A stretch of DNA of 64,000 nt from JAAYJK01 sp964501655 (GCA_964501655.1 CAZCTN010000002.1:1-64000), one strand, 5' to 3'; positions 44,218-53,548 are shown, numbered from the stretch's first letter. The notes: generated by a model from the sequence alone, not told the origin. Numbers and translations: made by a program.

Positions 44218-44537
44218 ATTAACGGCCTCCATTTTATGCACCATTATTTGCGGGAGAATCTGCATTTTAGCAGCTGTTTATTGATATAACTGCAAAAACC
44301 TGCCACCGGCTTCTTGGCATATATAATTATTGCATTGGCGTACCAGAAACCCTTACTCTTCACCTTCCGGGTATCACTGAGGTTCCCATTGCTTACTATT
44401 GAGGCTGCGGGTAAAATGTATACCCTCCTCGGGTTGTTTTCAATATAGTTAATCATACTTTTGGCAGTGGAATCTATATTAGATTATATAATGGAGCATC
44501 TGGTAAAGTCTATGGGCAGCAGTCAGAAACAGAACGG
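44218..44537. other. Intergenic region upstream of the sigma-54 activator
   Basis: 320 bases between the hflX stop and the activator start. It includes the weak minus-strand frame described at 44244-44456. No clear promoter or hairpin was recognised. Confidence 0.45.
44244..44456 (-). pseudogene. Possible remnant of a Y1 (REP-type) transposase
   Basis: A 70-residue frame starting MINYIENNPRRVYIL. The YIENNPRR pattern resembles the conserved C-terminal helix of IS200-like REP-associated tyrosine transposases, but the rest is unrecognisable and there is no ribosome site. It may be an accidental open frame. Mentioned because palindromic repeats of the kind such enzymes mobilise occur elsewhere in the window. 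Confidence 0.2.
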
Positions 44538-45608
44538 CTAATCAAGATCCAGCCTTTGCCTTATTGCTTGCAATAGTTTCTTTAGTCCCTGGCCGCTCCG
44601 GGCGGAGAGATATACCGCCCCATGCCCGACTGTCTGGGGCTCCTGCTCCAGCAAATCAACCTTGTTGAATACATTTAGAATGGTTTCTTTTTCTGCACCC
44701 AGTTCTTCCAATACTTCTTCCACTACCCGAATCTTATCCAGGTACTGCCGGTCAGATATGTCTATCACATGCAGCAGCAGGTCGGCATCAACGGCCTCTT
44801 CCAGGGTAGAGTGAAAGGCGGCTACCAGAGCTGGCGGGAGCTCCTGTATAAATCCGACGGTATCAGTAAGCAATACCTGCTGATGCCGCGACAGATCCAG
44901 ACGTCGGGTAGTGGTATCCAGGGTTTGAAATAAACGCTGATCGGCTTGTACCTGTTCCGACCCGCTTTTATGGGCTATGCAGCACAGGGCGTTAAACAGG
45001 GTTGATTTGCCGGCGTTGGTGTATCCGACCAGGGACACGGTTTTGATCCCAGAACGCTGTCTTTGTTTTCGATGCAGTTCCCGGGTTGCCTCCAGTTTTT
45101 CAATCTGCTTTTTTATTTCCTGGATACGCCTCCTAATGTAGCGGCGGTCCAGTTCCAGCTTCTGTTCACCTGCTCCCCGGGTGCCGATGCCGGCTCCCAG
45201 ACGGCTCAACTGAGTACCGATACCGCGCAAACGGGGCAAGCGGTACTGCAGCATAGCCAGTTCTACCTGCAGCTTGCCTTCCCGGGACCTGGCCCGTTGG
45301 GCAAATATGTCCAGAATCAGCATAGTACGATCAATCACCTTAATATCCAGGGCTTGCTCCAGGTTGCGGAGCTGTATGGGCGAAAGCTCCCGGTCAAACA
45401 CTACTGCATCCGGGTCCAGCTCTTGGGCCAGATGCTTCAGTTCTTCCACCTTGCCCCGGCCGATATAACTGGCTGATTCCGGCTTCCTGCGGGCCTGTAC
45501 CAGGCTGGCCAGCACCTGCCCCCCGGCAGCTTCGATCAGTCCCCGGAGTTCTTCCAGATATTCTTCAAAACCTGAACTGCCGGCTCCGTCTAATTTCATA
45601 CCTACCAT
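44538..45608 (-). CDS. hflX: Ribosome-associated GTPase HflX
   Basis: A 356-residue GTPase that splits or rescues stalled 50S/70S ribosomes. The N-terminal HflX domain shows ESASYIGRGKVEEL and VFDRELSPIQLRNLEQ. The coiled linker RRYIRRRIQEIKKQIEKLE leads to the G domain with GYTNAGKSTLFNAL, DTVGFIQELP and NKVD. The frame opens at 45743 inside the ABC-F gene, but ATG 45608 with AAAAGG five bases upstream is preferred; it starts 19 bases after the ABC-F stop. An AGGAGG further upstream (about 45645) precedes no standard start codon. Pairing with an ABC-F gene suggests a translation-stress operon. Confidence 0.93.
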   Translation of the reverse strand: MVGMKLDGAGSSGFEEYLEELRGLIEAAGGQVLASLVQARRKPESASYIGRGKVEELKHLAQELDPDAVVFDRELSPIQLRNLEQALDIKVIDRTMLILDIFAQRARSREGKLQVELAMLQYRLPRLRGIGTQLSRLGAGIGTRGAGEQKLELDRRYIRRRIQEIKKQIEKLEATRELHRKQRQRSGIKTVSLVGYTNAGKSTLFNALCCIAHKSGSEQVQADQRLFQTLDTTTRRLDLSRHQQVLLTDTVGFIQELPPALVAAFHSTLEEAVDADLLLHVIDISDRQYLDKIRVVEEVLEELGAEKETILNVFNKVDLLEQEPQTVGHGAVYLSARSGQGLKKLLQAIRQRLDLD

Positions 45609-45627
45609 TATTACCTTTTCCTGGTTG

Positions 45628-47562
45628 TTACTGTTTATAAGCTTGACCTCCTGTTTTTTCCTGGAATTGATCGATTTCTTCCAGCAGCTCTTCCCAGGCT
45701 TTATAAGCCTGAGCAATTTCGTCCTTGGCTTTCTCATATTCATTCAGGCAATACTGGGATTTTTCCTGATCACTGTATATATCGGGACTCACCAGCAATT
45801 CTTCCAGTTCCGCCTTCCTGCTTTCCAGATGGTGGATCTTTTCTTCTAGTTGGTTCAGCTGATTATCCAGCATTTTACGGTTTCTTTCTTGTTCCTTCTG
45901 TCTCAGCCTGAACTCCTGCTGCCGGGTAATTGGTTTTGCTCCTGCCAGGCCTGGGTTATCACCGGGCTCCAGCTCTTTCCGTTTTTCCAGATAATAGCTG
46001 AAGCTGCCGGGATAGTCTTTTACCACCCCGTCATGCAGGGCCAGTACCCGGTCAGCTACCTGTTCGATCAATAAACGATCATGGGAGACCAGCAGCAAGG
46101 TTCCGGTGTATGCTTGCAGCATAGCCTCCACTGCCTGCCGGCTTTCTATATCCAGGTGATTGGTGGGTTCATCCAGGATAAGGAAATTGGCCCCGCTCAG
46201 AATAACTTTCAGCATGGCCAGCCTTCCTTTTTCACCTCCACTCAAGTCCGCAACAGTTTTAAAGACCTGGTCTCCTCGAAACAGCATCCTTCCCAGCAAG
46301 CTGCGGGCCTGCCCCATGGTAAGCTCAGAATTGAACACTATCTCCTCCAGGACCGTATTGCCAGGCTCCAGATCTTCATATTGCTGGTCGAAATAGGCTG
46401 TCTGTACCCGGCTTCCCCACCTTGCCTGTCCTGCATCGGCCGGCTCTTGTCCGCTTATAATTTTCAGCAGGGTAGTCTTGCCGCTGCCATTTGGTCCAAT
46501 TAAGGCGACTTTTTCACCCTTGCGCAGCTCCAGATCCAACCGGGAAAAAAGCTCCAGGTTTTCATAGGCCTTGGATACTCCCTGCAGGCTGAGGACATTA
46601 TGTCCGCTCTCGTATGCCAGGGGAATGTCCCAGGAGCCAATAGTGGCTGTATACTGCGGGTTTTCCAGCCGCTCCAGTCTTTCCAGGCGGGTCTCCCGTC
46701 CCCGGGCCTGCTTGGATTTTATCCCCGCTTTGAATCTGCGAATGTATTCTTCCGTTTCTTTTATATATTCCTGCTGTTTTTCATAGGCCTTTCTTTCCGT
46801 TTCTTCCTCTGCCGCTTTTGTTCTGACATAGGTGCTGAAGTTCCCCGGATAGGACCTGAGTCTGCCATTTTTTAATTCAACAATCCGGTTGACCACCCGA
46901 TCCAGTAACCAGCGGTCATGGGATACGATCAGTATAGTACCCGGGTAGTCCTTCAAAAAGTCCTCCAGCCACTCCACTGATTCCAGGTCCAGGTGGTTGG
47001 TGGGTTCATCCAGCAGGAGCAGATCCGGGGCCAGTGCCAGAAGGCGCCCCAGGTTGATGCGGGTTATTTGTCCGCCGCTGAAACTGCACACCGGTCGACT
47101 AAAGTCTTCATTTTTGAACCCCAGTCCTGCCAGTATTCTACGGGCCAGATTCTCACAGGCATAACCGTTGTTTCTTTCATATTCTTCGGTTAAGGCCGCG
47201 TAGCGTTCCATCAAGGGATCCAAATTATAGCCCTGACTAATTTGTTGTTCCAGGTCAGCTATTTTACCGCGCAAGGCCAGCAGATGAGAATAACTGCTCA
47301 TAACCATTTCCCAGGCAGTGCTGTCTGGGTCCGGTGCAGGCATTTGTTCCAGGTAAGCCAGGGATAAGGAAGCCCCTTTAATGACTTCCCCGCTGTCATA
47401 CTCCAACCGTCCGCTGATACAATTTAACAGGGTGCTTTTGCCGGTGCCGTTGGCGCCGACTAGGCCTACCCTTTCTCTTTCATTAAGCAGCAGGGTGGCA
47501 GATTTCAAAATATGTTGATCGCCATAATACTTGCTAAGATTACGGGCCTGAAGTGCTATCAC
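45628..47562 (-). CDS. ABC-F family ATPase (ribosome-associated)
   Basis: A 644-residue protein with two ABC domains in one chain and no membrane segment, as in ABC-F translation factors (Uup/YdiF type). Walker A motifs GANGTGKSTLL and GPNGSGKTTLL, signatures CSFSGGQITRINLGRLL and LSGGEKGRLAMLK, and two DEPTNHLD Walker B motifs are visible. The linker between domains is the P-site-contacting helical arm, and the C terminus is a coiled coil (MLDNQLNQLEEKIHHLESRK). Start: GTG 47562 with AGGTGA five bases upstream is better than GTG 47571. It is cotranscribed with hflX. Confidence 0.93.
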   Translation of the reverse strand: MIALQARNLSKYYGDQHILKSATLLLNERERVGLVGANGTGKSTLLNCISGRLEYDSGEVIKGASLSLAYLEQMPAPDPDSTAWEMVMSSYSHLLALRGKIADLEQQISQGYNLDPLMERYAALTEEYERNNGYACENLARRILAGLGFKNEDFSRPVCSFSGGQITRINLGRLLALAPDLLLLDEPTNHLDLESVEWLEDFLKDYPGTILIVSHDRWLLDRVVNRIVELKNGRLRSYPGNFSTYVRTKAAEEETERKAYEKQQEYIKETEEYIRRFKAGIKSKQARGRETRLERLERLENPQYTATIGSWDIPLAYESGHNVLSLQGVSKAYENLELFSRLDLELRKGEKVALIGPNGSGKTTLLKIISGQEPADAGQARWGSRVQTAYFDQQYEDLEPGNTVLEEIVFNSELTMGQARSLLGRMLFRGDQVFKTVADLSGGEKGRLAMLKVILSGANFLILDEPTNHLDIESRQAVEAMLQAYTGTLLLVSHDRLLIEQVADRVLALHDGVVKDYPGSFSYYLEKRKELEPGDNPGLAGAKPITRQQEFRLRQKEQERNRKMLDNQLNQLEEKIHHLESRKAELEELLVSPDIYSDQEKSQYCLNEYEKAKDEIAQAYKAWEELLEEIDQFQEKTGGQAYKQ

Positions 47563-47745
47563 ACCAATCACCTGCCATGTACAAATATTTTATCTTCTTG
47601 CAAGCAATCTTTTCACGTTCTAATATAACATTTTCCGGCCGGTGGGTCATCTGTTCCCGTGACCGTGACCATCCATCCGATTAAAAATCCGCCGCCGGGA
47701 TAATAATAAGCCCAGGCAGTAATCTGATAAGGAAGTGATAAAATA

Positions 47746-49971
47746 ATGTCAGCCTGGGAAGGTTTCAAGCCCGGACCATGGACAGCACGCATTGAAGTAA
47801 GAGACTTTATTCAGAAGAACTATCGGCCTTACGATGGAGATAACAGCTTTTTATCCGGCCCCTCGGACAAAACTTCCCGCCTGTGGAAGAAATGCCAGGC
47901 CTTGTTGAAAGCTGAATTTGACCAAGGCGGAGTCCTGGAAGTTGATGCCTCTGTACCGATTACCATAACCAGCCATCCTCCCGGATATATTGATGCAGAA
48001 CTGGAAACTATAGTCGGACTGCAGACTGATCAGCCTTTGAAGCGGGCTATAAACGTATTCGGGGGATTGAATCCCAGCATCAAAGCCTGTCAGGCCTATG
48101 GCTGCGAACCTGATCCCCAGGTGGCGGATTTCTTTCGCAAGTATCGTCCCACTCACAACGACGGAGTATTTGCGGCCTACACCCCGGAGATGAAACTGGC
48201 CCGAAGGGTGGGCATTATCACCGGCCTGCCTGATTCCTATGGCCGAGGCAGGATCATCGGAGATTATCGGCGAGTTTCCCTTTATGGAACCAAGCGGCTG
48301 CTGGAGGCGAAAAAAAGAGACCTGCAGCTGATGGGCCGGGAAATGAGTGGGGCATCCATACAGCTGCGGGAGGATATTTATTTGCAGATGAAAGCCCTGG
48401 AGGAGATGAAGGAGATGGCAGGCGGCTATGGATTCGATATTTCCCATCCCGCCCGGGATGCCCTCCAAGCTGTGCAATGGTTGTATTTCGCCTATCTGGC
48501 GGCAGTCAAGGAACAAAACGGAGCCGCCATGAGCCTGGGCCGAATCGCCAACTTCCTGGATATCTATATTGAACGAGATCTGGCCCAGGGCCAAATAGCA
48601 GAAAGGGAAGCCCAGGAACTAATCGACCAGCTGGTGATAAAACTGCGCCTGGTGAGACATCTGCGCTCTCCGGAATACAATGAACTTTTCGCCGGTGATC
48701 CCAACTGGGTAACGGAATCCCTGGGGGGCATAGGGCTGGATTGCCGGCATCTGGTCACCCGCACTTCCTACCGTCTGCTCAACAGCCTGTACAACCTGGG
48801 ACCGGCTCCCGAACCCAACATGACCATCCTCTGGTCCGAGGGTCTGCCGGATAATTTTAAGCGTTTCTGCAGCGAGCTCTCGATTAACACCAGCACCTTA
48901 CAGTACGAGAACGATGATGTGATGCGCAGGTATTACGGGGATGATTATGCCATCGCCTGCTGTGTCTCAGCCATGAGGATCGGGCAGGAAACTCAGTTTT
49001 TCGGAGCCCGATGCAACCTGGCTAAACTGCTGTTGTACGCCTTAAACGGAGGCCGGGATGAGATCACCGGAGAACAGGCAGGAGCAGAAACACCCATATA
49101 CCCCGGGGATATCCTGGAATACGATGAGGTAATGCGCCGCTTGGAAATACAGCTGGAGTGGCTGTGCGAACTATATGTTAATACTATGAATGTCATTCAC
49201 TATATGCACGACAAATATGCCTATGAAGCCCTGCAATTCGCTCTGCATGACAGCAGCATCCATACTTACATGGCCTTTGGCATCGCGGGCCTGTCAGTTG
49301 CGGCAGATTCCCTGAGCGCGATCAAGTATGCCCGGGTCCGGGGGATTAAAGATGAGCGGGGCATCATCACCGATTTCACTATTGAAGGAGATTTTCCCAA
49401 ATTCGGCAACGATGAGGTCAGAGTAGACCGGATTTCCTCCTACCTGGTGGAGGACTTCATAAACAATCTGAAAAAGCATCCTACCTATAAAAATGCCCAG
49501 CATACCCTTTCCATATTAACCATAACTTCTAATGTTATGTACGGGAAACATACCGGCACCACCCCTGATGGCCGCCAGGCAGGTCAGCCCCTGGCTCCGG
49601 GCGCCAATCCCTTGCATGGCCGGGAAGAACGTGGGGCTCTGGCAGCCTTGAATTCTGTGGCCCAGCTGAACTATCATCATGCCCGGGATGGAATATCCTT
49701 CACCTTCTCCACTGTTCCCAGCGCCCTGGGGGCCGGCCGAGAGGAACAGATTTCCAACCTGACCGCTCTCTTGAGCGGCTATTTCCGGCAGGATGCCCAT
49801 CATATGAATGTCAACGTGTTAAGATTGGAAACCCTGCAGGAAGCCATGGAGCACCCGGAAAAATACCCCGACCTTACTATCAGGATATCCGGCTATGCAG
49901 TCCATTTCATCAAGCTTACCCGGGAGCAGCAGGAAGAAGTTATCCTGCGCACCTTTTTTAAGAGGATGTAG
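47746..49971 (+). CDS. pflB: Pyruvate formate-lyase (glycyl radical enzyme)
   Basis: A 741-residue glycyl radical enzyme. The adjacent catalytic cysteines are Cys405-Cys406 in AIACCVSAMRIG and the radical glycine is Gly716 in RISGYAVHF, both as in true PFL rather than the diol dehydratase branch. It splits pyruvate to acetyl-CoA and formate, or runs in reverse for biosynthesis. In syntrophic relatives formate is an interspecies electron carrier and a C1 source. It is followed after 4 bases by its activase. The gene has AAGGAAGTGA upstream of the ATG. Confidence 0.96.
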   Translation: MSAWEGFKPGPWTARIEVRDFIQKNYRPYDGDNSFLSGPSDKTSRLWKKCQALLKAEFDQGGVLEVDASVPITITSHPPGYIDAELETIVGLQTDQPLKRAINVFGGLNPSIKACQAYGCEPDPQVADFFRKYRPTHNDGVFAAYTPEMKLARRVGIITGLPDSYGRGRIIGDYRRVSLYGTKRLLEAKKRDLQLMGREMSGASIQLREDIYLQMKALEEMKEMAGGYGFDISHPARDALQAVQWLYFAYLAAVKEQNGAAMSLGRIANFLDIYIERDLAQGQIAEREAQELIDQLVIKLRLVRHLRSPEYNELFAGDPNWVTESLGGIGLDCRHLVTRTSYRLLNSLYNLGPAPEPNMTILWSEGLPDNFKRFCSELSINTSTLQYENDDVMRRYYGDDYAIACCVSAMRIGQETQFFGARCNLAKLLLYALNGGRDEITGEQAGAETPIYPGDILEYDEVMRRLEIQLEWLCELYVNTMNVIHYMHDKYAYEALQFALHDSSIHTYMAFGIAGLSVAADSLSAIKYARVRGIKDERGIITDFTIEGDFPKFGNDEVRVDRISSYLVEDFINNLKKHPTYKNAQHTLSILTITSNVMYGKHTGTTPDGRQAGQPLAPGANPLHGREERGALAALNSVAQLNYHHARDGISFTFSTVPSALGAGREEQISNLTALLSGYFRQDAHHMNVNVLRLETLQEAMEHPEKYPDLTIRISGYAVHFIKLTREQQEEVILRTFFKRM

Positions 49972-49975
49972 CCCG

Positions 49976-50719
49976 ATGTTAGGAAGGGTTCACTCCATCG
50001 ACACCTTTTCTGCCCTGGATGGCCCGGGCATCAGAACCGTCATTTTTATGCAGGGCTGCTGCCTGAGATGTAAATACTGTCATAATCCTGATACCTGGAG
50101 CAGGGAAAATACTGATTCCCAGGAATTTTCACCCGAGGAATTAATGGATATTATAAACCGGGGCCGGCCTTATTTTGAAGCCAGCGGAGGGGGCGTCACC
50201 TTCAGCGGCGGCGAACCCCTTTTGCAGCACCGTTTTATCCGGGAGATATTTATATGCTGCCGGGAAACCGGGATTTCAACCGCTTTTGACTCTTCATTGT
50301 ATGTATCCACCCGGATGGTAGAGAACTTGCTGGAATACACCGACCTGGTCCTGGCCGACATCAAGCAGATGAACCCGGGCAGAAGCCTGGAACTGGTAGG
50401 AGCAGACAATGAACTAAACCTCGCCAATATAGCACTGATCAATGATTATCAAGTACCGATATGGATACGTTATGTAGTGGTGCCAGGCTGGACTGATTCC
50501 GTCGACGAGGTAAAAGCCATGGCCGGCTTTATTGCTTCCCTGGCCTGGGTGCAGCGGGTAGACCTGCTGCCCTATCACGCCTTGGGGCGACATAAATGGG
50601 CTATACTGGGGATGGAATATGAACTGGGAGATCTTCATCCGCCCCCTCCGGAAAAGATGGCCCAGCTGAAAGATCTGATCCGGGCATACAGCGGCAAACC
50701 AGTAATAGTCCATGAATGA
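49976..50719 (+). CDS. pflA: Pyruvate formate-lyase activating enzyme
   Basis: A 247-residue radical SAM enzyme that installs the glycyl radical on PflB. The [4Fe-4S] motif is C28-x3-C32-x2-C35 in GCCLRCKYCHNPDTW, followed by GGVTFSGGEPLLQ (the GGE SAM motif) and VADIKQMNP. ATG 49976 lies 4 bases after the pflB stop and GAGG lies ten bases upstream within the pflB 3' end. Length is normal for the single-domain PflA. Confidence 0.95.
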   Translation: MLGRVHSIDTFSALDGPGIRTVIFMQGCCLRCKYCHNPDTWSRENTDSQEFSPEELMDIINRGRPYFEASGGGVTFSGGEPLLQHRFIREIFICCRETGISTAFDSSLYVSTRMVENLLEYTDLVLADIKQMNPGRSLELVGADNELNLANIALINDYQVPIWIRYVVVPGWTDSVDEVKAMAGFIASLAWVQRVDLLPYHALGRHKWAILGMEYELGDLHPPPPEKMAQLKDLIRAYSGKPVIVHE

Positions 50720-50825
50720 TTTCGGGATGGTTTCGATTATCATCCCATCTGTTTGCCTGGGCTTAGACAGATTAAAAGGCTACCCTTCCTGTCCTCAGAT
50801 GGGTGGCCGGGCAAAGTCTTAAAGT

Positions 50826-51701
50826 CTATATTTCCAGACTCATAATACTTGACAGGGCACTGTTGCAGGGATCTCTGCTCTCCATAGGGATGAAAGTTAT
50901 CTGAACACTGTACCGTCCCGGGGGTACCGGTACTCCGGTTTTATCCTTCAAATCCCATATTACCTGGCCGGACAGGGATTCTCCGGCACCAATGGTTTTC
51001 CCGGTTATCACCTGGGCAAACATCATATTATCCGAATGCCGATATACTTCCTGCCCCAGCCGGTCAGTAACTGCTACCTCGAAAATCTGCCCGGAGGCAA
51101 AGGTTAACTCCTGTTCTATGCCGGATCGATTGAGCAGCTTGAAATTGAATTTATAGCTGGCTTCCTGTTTTACCGCCTCACTTTCTACGTAAAAGGCGTC
51201 TTCAGCCACCATACTATCCAAACGGCTTATCAGCACCAGTGTTTCCGCATAGGTCAGGCTGGCAGCCGGATGCATGAGATTGTCCCCTCGCCCTTTGAGC
51301 AATCCGCTGCTGTAAGCATACATAATGTTTCGGGTATACTCGGGACGAATCTGGTCAAAATCCTTAAAAGGCACCAGGGCCACAAACAGAACTTCATCCA
51401 GATTAATGCCGGTTCGGGCCGAAAAGATATCCACCATTTTGCTGACTACCTCCTGTCGGCTGGTGGATGACAGTTTAACCTCGGTATTCATGGTGCATTG
51501 CAGTAGTTTTTCCAGATCACCCCGGCTTATATAAGCATTATAATCATAATCACCCAGGGTTTCACTCAGCGGATAACGGCTTTGCAGCTCATCCGCATAG
51601 GTCTGAGCCCAGTGGGTTTTGTCTGCGGCCAGACCAGAAATCGGGCTCAGACCAACCACCATGAAAGTCAGGGGCAATAAAATCGCTATAAACCTTTTCA
51701 T
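50826..51701 (-). CDS. Secreted SLH-like and BsuPI-domain protein
   Basis: A 291-residue exported protein. MKRFIAILLPLTFMVVGLSP then GLAA is a Sec signal peptide. Residues about 28-165 are a divergent S-layer homology-like region (THWAQTYADELQSRYPL, YISRGDLEKLL, GLLKGRGDNLMHPAASLTYAE), the last being the clearest SLH repeat. Residues about 180-290 form a beta-sandwich of the BsuPI (intracellular proteinase inhibitor) type, with NRSGIEQELTFASGQIFEV and PPGRYSVQ. Probably bound to the cell wall. It is convergent with pflA and transcribed alone. Confidence 0.82.
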   Translation of the reverse strand: MKRFIAILLPLTFMVVGLSPISGLAADKTHWAQTYADELQSRYPLSETLGDYDYNAYISRGDLEKLLQCTMNTEVKLSSTSRQEVVSKMVDIFSARTGINLDEVLFVALVPFKDFDQIRPEYTRNIMYAYSSGLLKGRGDNLMHPAASLTYAETLVLISRLDSMVAEDAFYVESEAVKQEASYKFNFKLLNRSGIEQELTFASGQIFEVAVTDRLGQEVYRHSDNMMFAQVITGKTIGAGESLSGQVIWDLKDKTGVPVPPGRYSVQITFIPMESRDPCNSALSSIMSLEI

Positions 51702-51866
51702 ATTTCAATCCTCCTCCTGCCGCCAGCTGCCTCTTTTACTCATCATTACGCCAGCTCCCGGCTGCTCCTTACAGTCTACCCCAAAATTGCCGATACCACA
51801 TCAAGGAATTTCTTAGGCAGTTGTTTCTCAAAATCCCCTCCACATTCGGCCCCCCCAGTGATAAAG

Positions 51867-51875
51867 TGGTATAAT
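51867..51875 (+). promoter_or_regulatory. Extended -10 promoter of the thioesterase gene
   Basis: TGGTATAAT is a consensus extended -10 (TGnTATAAT) 35 bases before the thioesterase ATG. No -35 consensus is seen upstream, which an extended -10 can tolerate. Confidence 0.5.
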
Positions 51876-51910
51876 TAGTAGTAATTGAAATCAGCCGGGG
51901 AGGAAGATAA

Positions 51911-52336
51911 ATGAGCAATATAAGTGGTTTTGATGTCAGTAAAACAGCCATGGCGACTTTGGGAATAGAGCTGGTGGAATACACTCGGGATAGAGTAGTG
52001 GCTTCCATGCCGGTAACCTGGAAAACCCACAATCCCTTTGGCATTTTGCACGGGGGAGTATCGGTGGTAATGGCTGAAACGGTAGCATCAGCCGGTAGTT
52101 ACCTGTTCATCGACCGGGAACGGCAAAGTGCTGTTGGGCTGGAGATTAATGCCAATCATATAAAAAGTGTAGCCGGTGGAGTAGTCAGAGCGGTGGGCAA
52201 ACCGGTCCATGTTGGGAAAAAAACCCTGGTGTGGGAGGTACGGATTTTGGACGAAACGGATGATCTGGTCTGCATATCACGCTGTACTGTGGCTGTACTT
52301 GATTCAAACAGAACCGGAGATACTATCAGCAAATAA
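51911..52336 (+). CDS. PaaI-family hotdog thioesterase
   Basis: A 141-residue hotdog-fold acyl-CoA thioesterase. THNPFGILHGGVSVVMAETVAS is the characteristic helix-turn region of the PaaI/4HBT-II group, carrying the catalytic Glu, with the HGG motif. VGLEINANHIKSVAGGVVRA is the conserved central strand. GGGAGGAAGATAA precedes the ATG. The substrate, aromatic or short acyl-CoA, cannot be told. It is a single gene. Confidence 0.9.
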   Translation: MSNISGFDVSKTAMATLGIELVEYTRDRVVASMPVTWKTHNPFGILHGGVSVVMAETVASAGSYLFIDRERQSAVGLEINANHIKSVAGGVVRAVGKPVHVGKKTLVWEVRILDETDDLVCISRCTVAVLDSNRTGDTISK

Positions 52337-52410
52337 TACCGGTCCGGAATTGGCCCTCCCCAACTGCAAGTGTTTATCGGGGGTCAGGCTATTAGCCCGC
52401 CCCCCGGTTT

Positions 52411-52557
52411 CTAGAAAACGAAGAACTGCGGATCGCTAATAATTTCCTCCAGGTACTTTTCCATATCCTCGCTTAATCCCGTACCCGAATCTCTATTATT
52501 CCAGCGGTCATCTACAGCCGGTTGTCTGCCCTGGGGCCTAAAATAATTGTGGTTCAT
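52411..52557 (-). CDS. Small hypothetical protein
   Basis: A 48-residue protein: a polar, proline/arginine-rich N terminus (MNHNYFRPQGRQPAVDDRW) and an acidic helix (LSEDMEKYLEEIISDPQFF). I do not recognise it. ATG 52557 has GAGGGG eight bases upstream; the in-frame ATG at 52683 has none. Alone on the minus strand. Confidence 0.6.
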   Translation of the reverse strand: MNHNYFRPQGRQPAVDDRWNNRDSGTGLSEDMEKYLEEIISDPQFFVF

Positions 52558-52739
52558 CTTTTTATCCCCTCTTTTCTTTTGACTTAGCTTGTGTAGTACC
52601 AAGCTCATTATGCTGGGGATTTTGACCATAGCACCTGGGGCTGATCCAATCCAAACAGAAAATGGAATACAGTGAGAAATCATGGCCTGCGCCTATAGTG
52701 CCTAAGCTGACTTTCCGACTTTAGCTTCCGGTTAAGGGA

Positions 52740-53471
52740 CTAAATTCCAGTAAAAAGATCTTCCAAGGCTATCTGCAGGTCACCAAAAACAGCTGATTTA
52801 ATCATATCTGCTTCCATAAGGATGGTTAGGCTGTCAATATCTCTGTCTGCAGTAAAGGAGTATTGAACAATATTTCTGCTCTCCAGGTTCACAATCCAGT
52901 ATTCGGCAACACCGCTTTTCATATACAGGTGTAATTTTGCTGCCAGGTCCTTGCCTTTCGTTGATGGAGAAAGAACTTCCACAATCAATGTGGGTATGCC
53001 CTCATACTTGTTGTCGATGATCTTGTTCAAATCGCAGATTACAATCACATCCGGCTGGACCACATTAGGGTCTTCCTCGAACTTGGTCGCATACCCGAAT
53101 AACCTTACATCTAATGGCGCAGTTAATGATTTACATGGATGTTTCCTAAAATAGTTATTGAAATGCCATGCTATTTCGTTTACCACTACCTGATGCTGAA
53201 AACTGGGAGAAGCCATCAGATAAATCTCGCCGTCAATAAGTTCGTAACGTTGATCAGACGAATTGGTTATTGCCGTATATTCTTCATAGCTGATCCTCCT
53301 GGTGGATTTATAGTTGCCCATTTCTTCATGCAGCAGAAAATAATCGGGTTCACTATAGTGAATAAGCTTGGCCACATTCTTGCCATTTTTGGTAATAATA
53401 ATATCTTCCTTCTCAACCAGGGCCAAATATTTACCGAAAGCATTCTGCAAATCAGTGGTATTAATCCGCAT
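52740..53471 (-). CDS. Phd/YefM antitoxin domain fused to Uma2-family nuclease
   Basis: A 243-residue fusion. Residues 1-45 (MRINTTDLQNAFGKYLALVE, then EDIIITKNGKNVAKLI) are a Phd/YefM-type DNA-binding antitoxin domain. Residues about 70-243 are a Uma2 (DUF820) PD-(D/E)xK-fold domain with the motifs RYELIDGEIYLMASPS, QPDVIVICD, TLIVEVLSPST and GVAEYWIVN, where PD and the E of VEV are the predicted catalytic acids. GGGGG lies five bases before the ATG. There is no separate toxin gene next to it. The near-consensus promoter and twin repeats directly upstream suggest the Phd domain represses its own gene. Confidence 0.85.
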   Translation of the reverse strand: MRINTTDLQNAFGKYLALVEKEDIIITKNGKNVAKLIHYSEPDYFLLHEEMGNYKSTRRISYEEYTAITNSSDQRYELIDGEIYLMASPSFQHQVVVNEIAWHFNNYFRKHPCKSLTAPLDVRLFGYATKFEEDPNVVQPDVIVICDLNKIIDNKYEGIPTLIVEVLSPSTKGKDLAAKLHLYMKSGVAEYWIVNLESRNIVQYSFTADRDIDSLTILMEADMIKSAVFGDLQIALEDLFTGI

Positions 53472-53501
53472 AAAAACCCCCACGCTATTTTATTAAGTGT
53501 A

Positions 53502-53531
53502 ATTATATTAATTTTTTAGCTATTTTGTCAA
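53502..53531 (-). promoter_or_regulatory. Near-consensus SigA promoter of the Phd-Uma2 gene
   Basis: Minus-strand TTGACA (53531-53526) and TATAAT (53507-53502), both perfect, with an 18-bp spacer, 31 bases before the ATG. One of the two 16-bp direct repeats lies within the spacer. Confidence 0.85.
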
Positions 53532-53548
53532 TATTTTTTAGCTATTTT
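53511..53548. promoter_or_regulatory. Twin 16-bp direct repeats, probable operator
   Basis: ATTTTTTAGCTATTTT occurs exactly at 53511-53526 and 53533-53548, a 22-bp period (two helical turns), each with a palindromic TAGCTA core. One copy covers the promoter spacer and the other adjoins the -35, an ideal autorepressor position for the Phd domain encoded downstream. Confidence 0.7.

Noticed and set aside
53511..53548. Start of a CRISPR-like array
   Set aside because: Only two 16-bp AT-rich repeats with a 6-base gap; position over a promoter fits an operator instead.
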